Of a stretch of 5,820 nt of DNA, positions 5,461 to 5,820 are shown piece by piece (position 1 is the stretch's first letter; every line of letters starts with the position of its first letter). The stretch comes from an uncultured bacterium. Its GTDB lineage: Bacteria > Planctomycetota > UBA8108. The stretch covers positions 1 through 5,820 of the forward strand of contig CAJWZY010000155.1 in NCBI GenBank assembly GCA_913050545.1, read 5' to 3'. Below the pieces are notes generated by a model. The model was not told the DNA's origin. It did not search any database and saw only the letters and a list, made by a program, of their open reading frames with translations. The translations under genes were made by a program, and so were the position numbers.

Positions 5461-5473
5461 GGTCTCCCTTTCC

Positions 5474-5478
5474 GGAGG
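5474..5478 (+). promoter_or_regulatory. Ribosome binding site of the ThuA-like gene
   Basis: GGAGG lies 11 bases before ATG 5490. An earlier ATG at 5482 is only three bases away and meets a stop after one codon (ATG AAC TGA), overlapping the real start. The signal peptide supports 5490 as the start. Confidence 0.65.
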
Positions 5479-5489
5479 TTCATGAACTG

Positions 5490-5820
5490 ATGAAACGTAT
5501 TTCGCTTCTCCTGATTCTTCTATTCGTCATGGTTTCACCGTCCATTGCCCAGGACGCTGCAAAAGCTGGCGCTCAAAAAGAAAAACCGCTCCAGGCGCTG
5601 CTCGTCACCGGAGGTTGTTGTCATGATTACGACCGCCAGAAGCTGATTCTCACCCGGGGCATCTCGGCCCGGGCCAATGTGATCTGGACCGTCGCTCGCC
5701 AGGGCGGCAGCACCACCAATACGAAGATTCCCCTCTACCAGGATCCCGGCTGGTCCGAAGGCTTCGACGTCGTGGTGCACAACGAGTGCTTCGCTGCCGT
5801 CAAGGAGAAGGCCTTCGTCG
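5490..5820 (+). CDS. Secreted ThuA-like domain protein, 5' part (runs off the window)
   Basis: The first 110 codons of a gene that continues beyond the right edge. Residues 1-20 form a typical Sec signal peptide: basic MKR, a hydrophobic core LLLILLFVMV, and a cleavage-like SIA-Q. After a short linker comes LQALLVTGGCCHDYDRQKLI (34-53), matching the first strand and 'vtGG..Hd' motif of ThuA-like proteins, which have a glutamine-amidotransferase-like fold. GFDVVVHNECFA (about 92-103) matches the 'yDvvv' strand. ThuA itself is linked to trehalose utilisation in rhizobia. The exported relatives are abundant in Planctomycetota, Verrucomicrobiota and Acidobacteriota and mostly lack a proven reaction, so a role in sugar metabolism is only presumed. 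It has its own ribosome binding site and a hairpin upstream, and is probably separate from the protease gene. Confidence 0.85.
   Translation, partial: MKRISLLLILLFVMVSPSIAQDAAKAGAQKEKPLQALLVTGGCCHDYDRQKLILTRGISARANVIWTVARQGGSTTNTKIPLYQDPGWSEGFDVVVHNECFAAVKEKAFV

Overview
The window holds two blocks of sequence that differ in base composition, joined inside one long open reading frame. On the left (about 1-2230) there is a 433-base non-coding stretch with a sigma70-type promoter candidate and several hairpins. It is followed by a small unrecognised four-helix membrane protein (434-952), a complete DppB-type ABC transporter permease (965-1882), and the start of the partner DppC-type permease (from 1899, with a good ribosome binding site). 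This block has mixed codon third positions. The gene order and protein style suggest a peptide/nickel-type importer operon from an uncultured, possibly Chloroflexota-like (SAR202/Dehalococcoidia-like) organism. That placement is inference only.

The DppC gene does not continue as DppC. The same reading frame (1899-4160, 753 codons) runs from the DppC N-terminus into the C-terminal half of a trypsin-like serine protease (GNSGGG motif). Near base 2439 it then enters the body of a sodium:solute symporter that lacks its own N-terminal helices. The first protein join lies on a perfect 17-base palindrome (2225-2241). Third-position GC rises from roughly half in the permease genes to nearly 90 % in the symporter part. 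The simplest reading is that unrelated genomes or loci were joined, either by assembly or amplification chimerism or, less likely, by real recombination. The ORF product should not be taken as a natural three-domain protein without read-level evidence.

On the right (about 2440-5820), in GC-rich sequence on the same strand, the symporter body ends at 4160. A site-2-protease-family (M50) membrane metalloprotease follows (best start TTG 4387, end 5337). Then comes the beginning of a secreted ThuA-like protein (5490 to the window edge), preceded by a strong hairpin. SSS symporters, M50 proteases and exported ThuA-like proteins are frequent in Planctomycetota, Verrucomicrobiota and Acidobacteriota, so this block probably comes from such a Gram-negative lineage (inference).

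All recognised genes are on the plus strand. I saw no tRNA, rRNA, CRISPR array, insertion sequence or transposase. The left-hand genes would act together in solute import through the inner membrane. The right-hand genes show no clear shared pathway.
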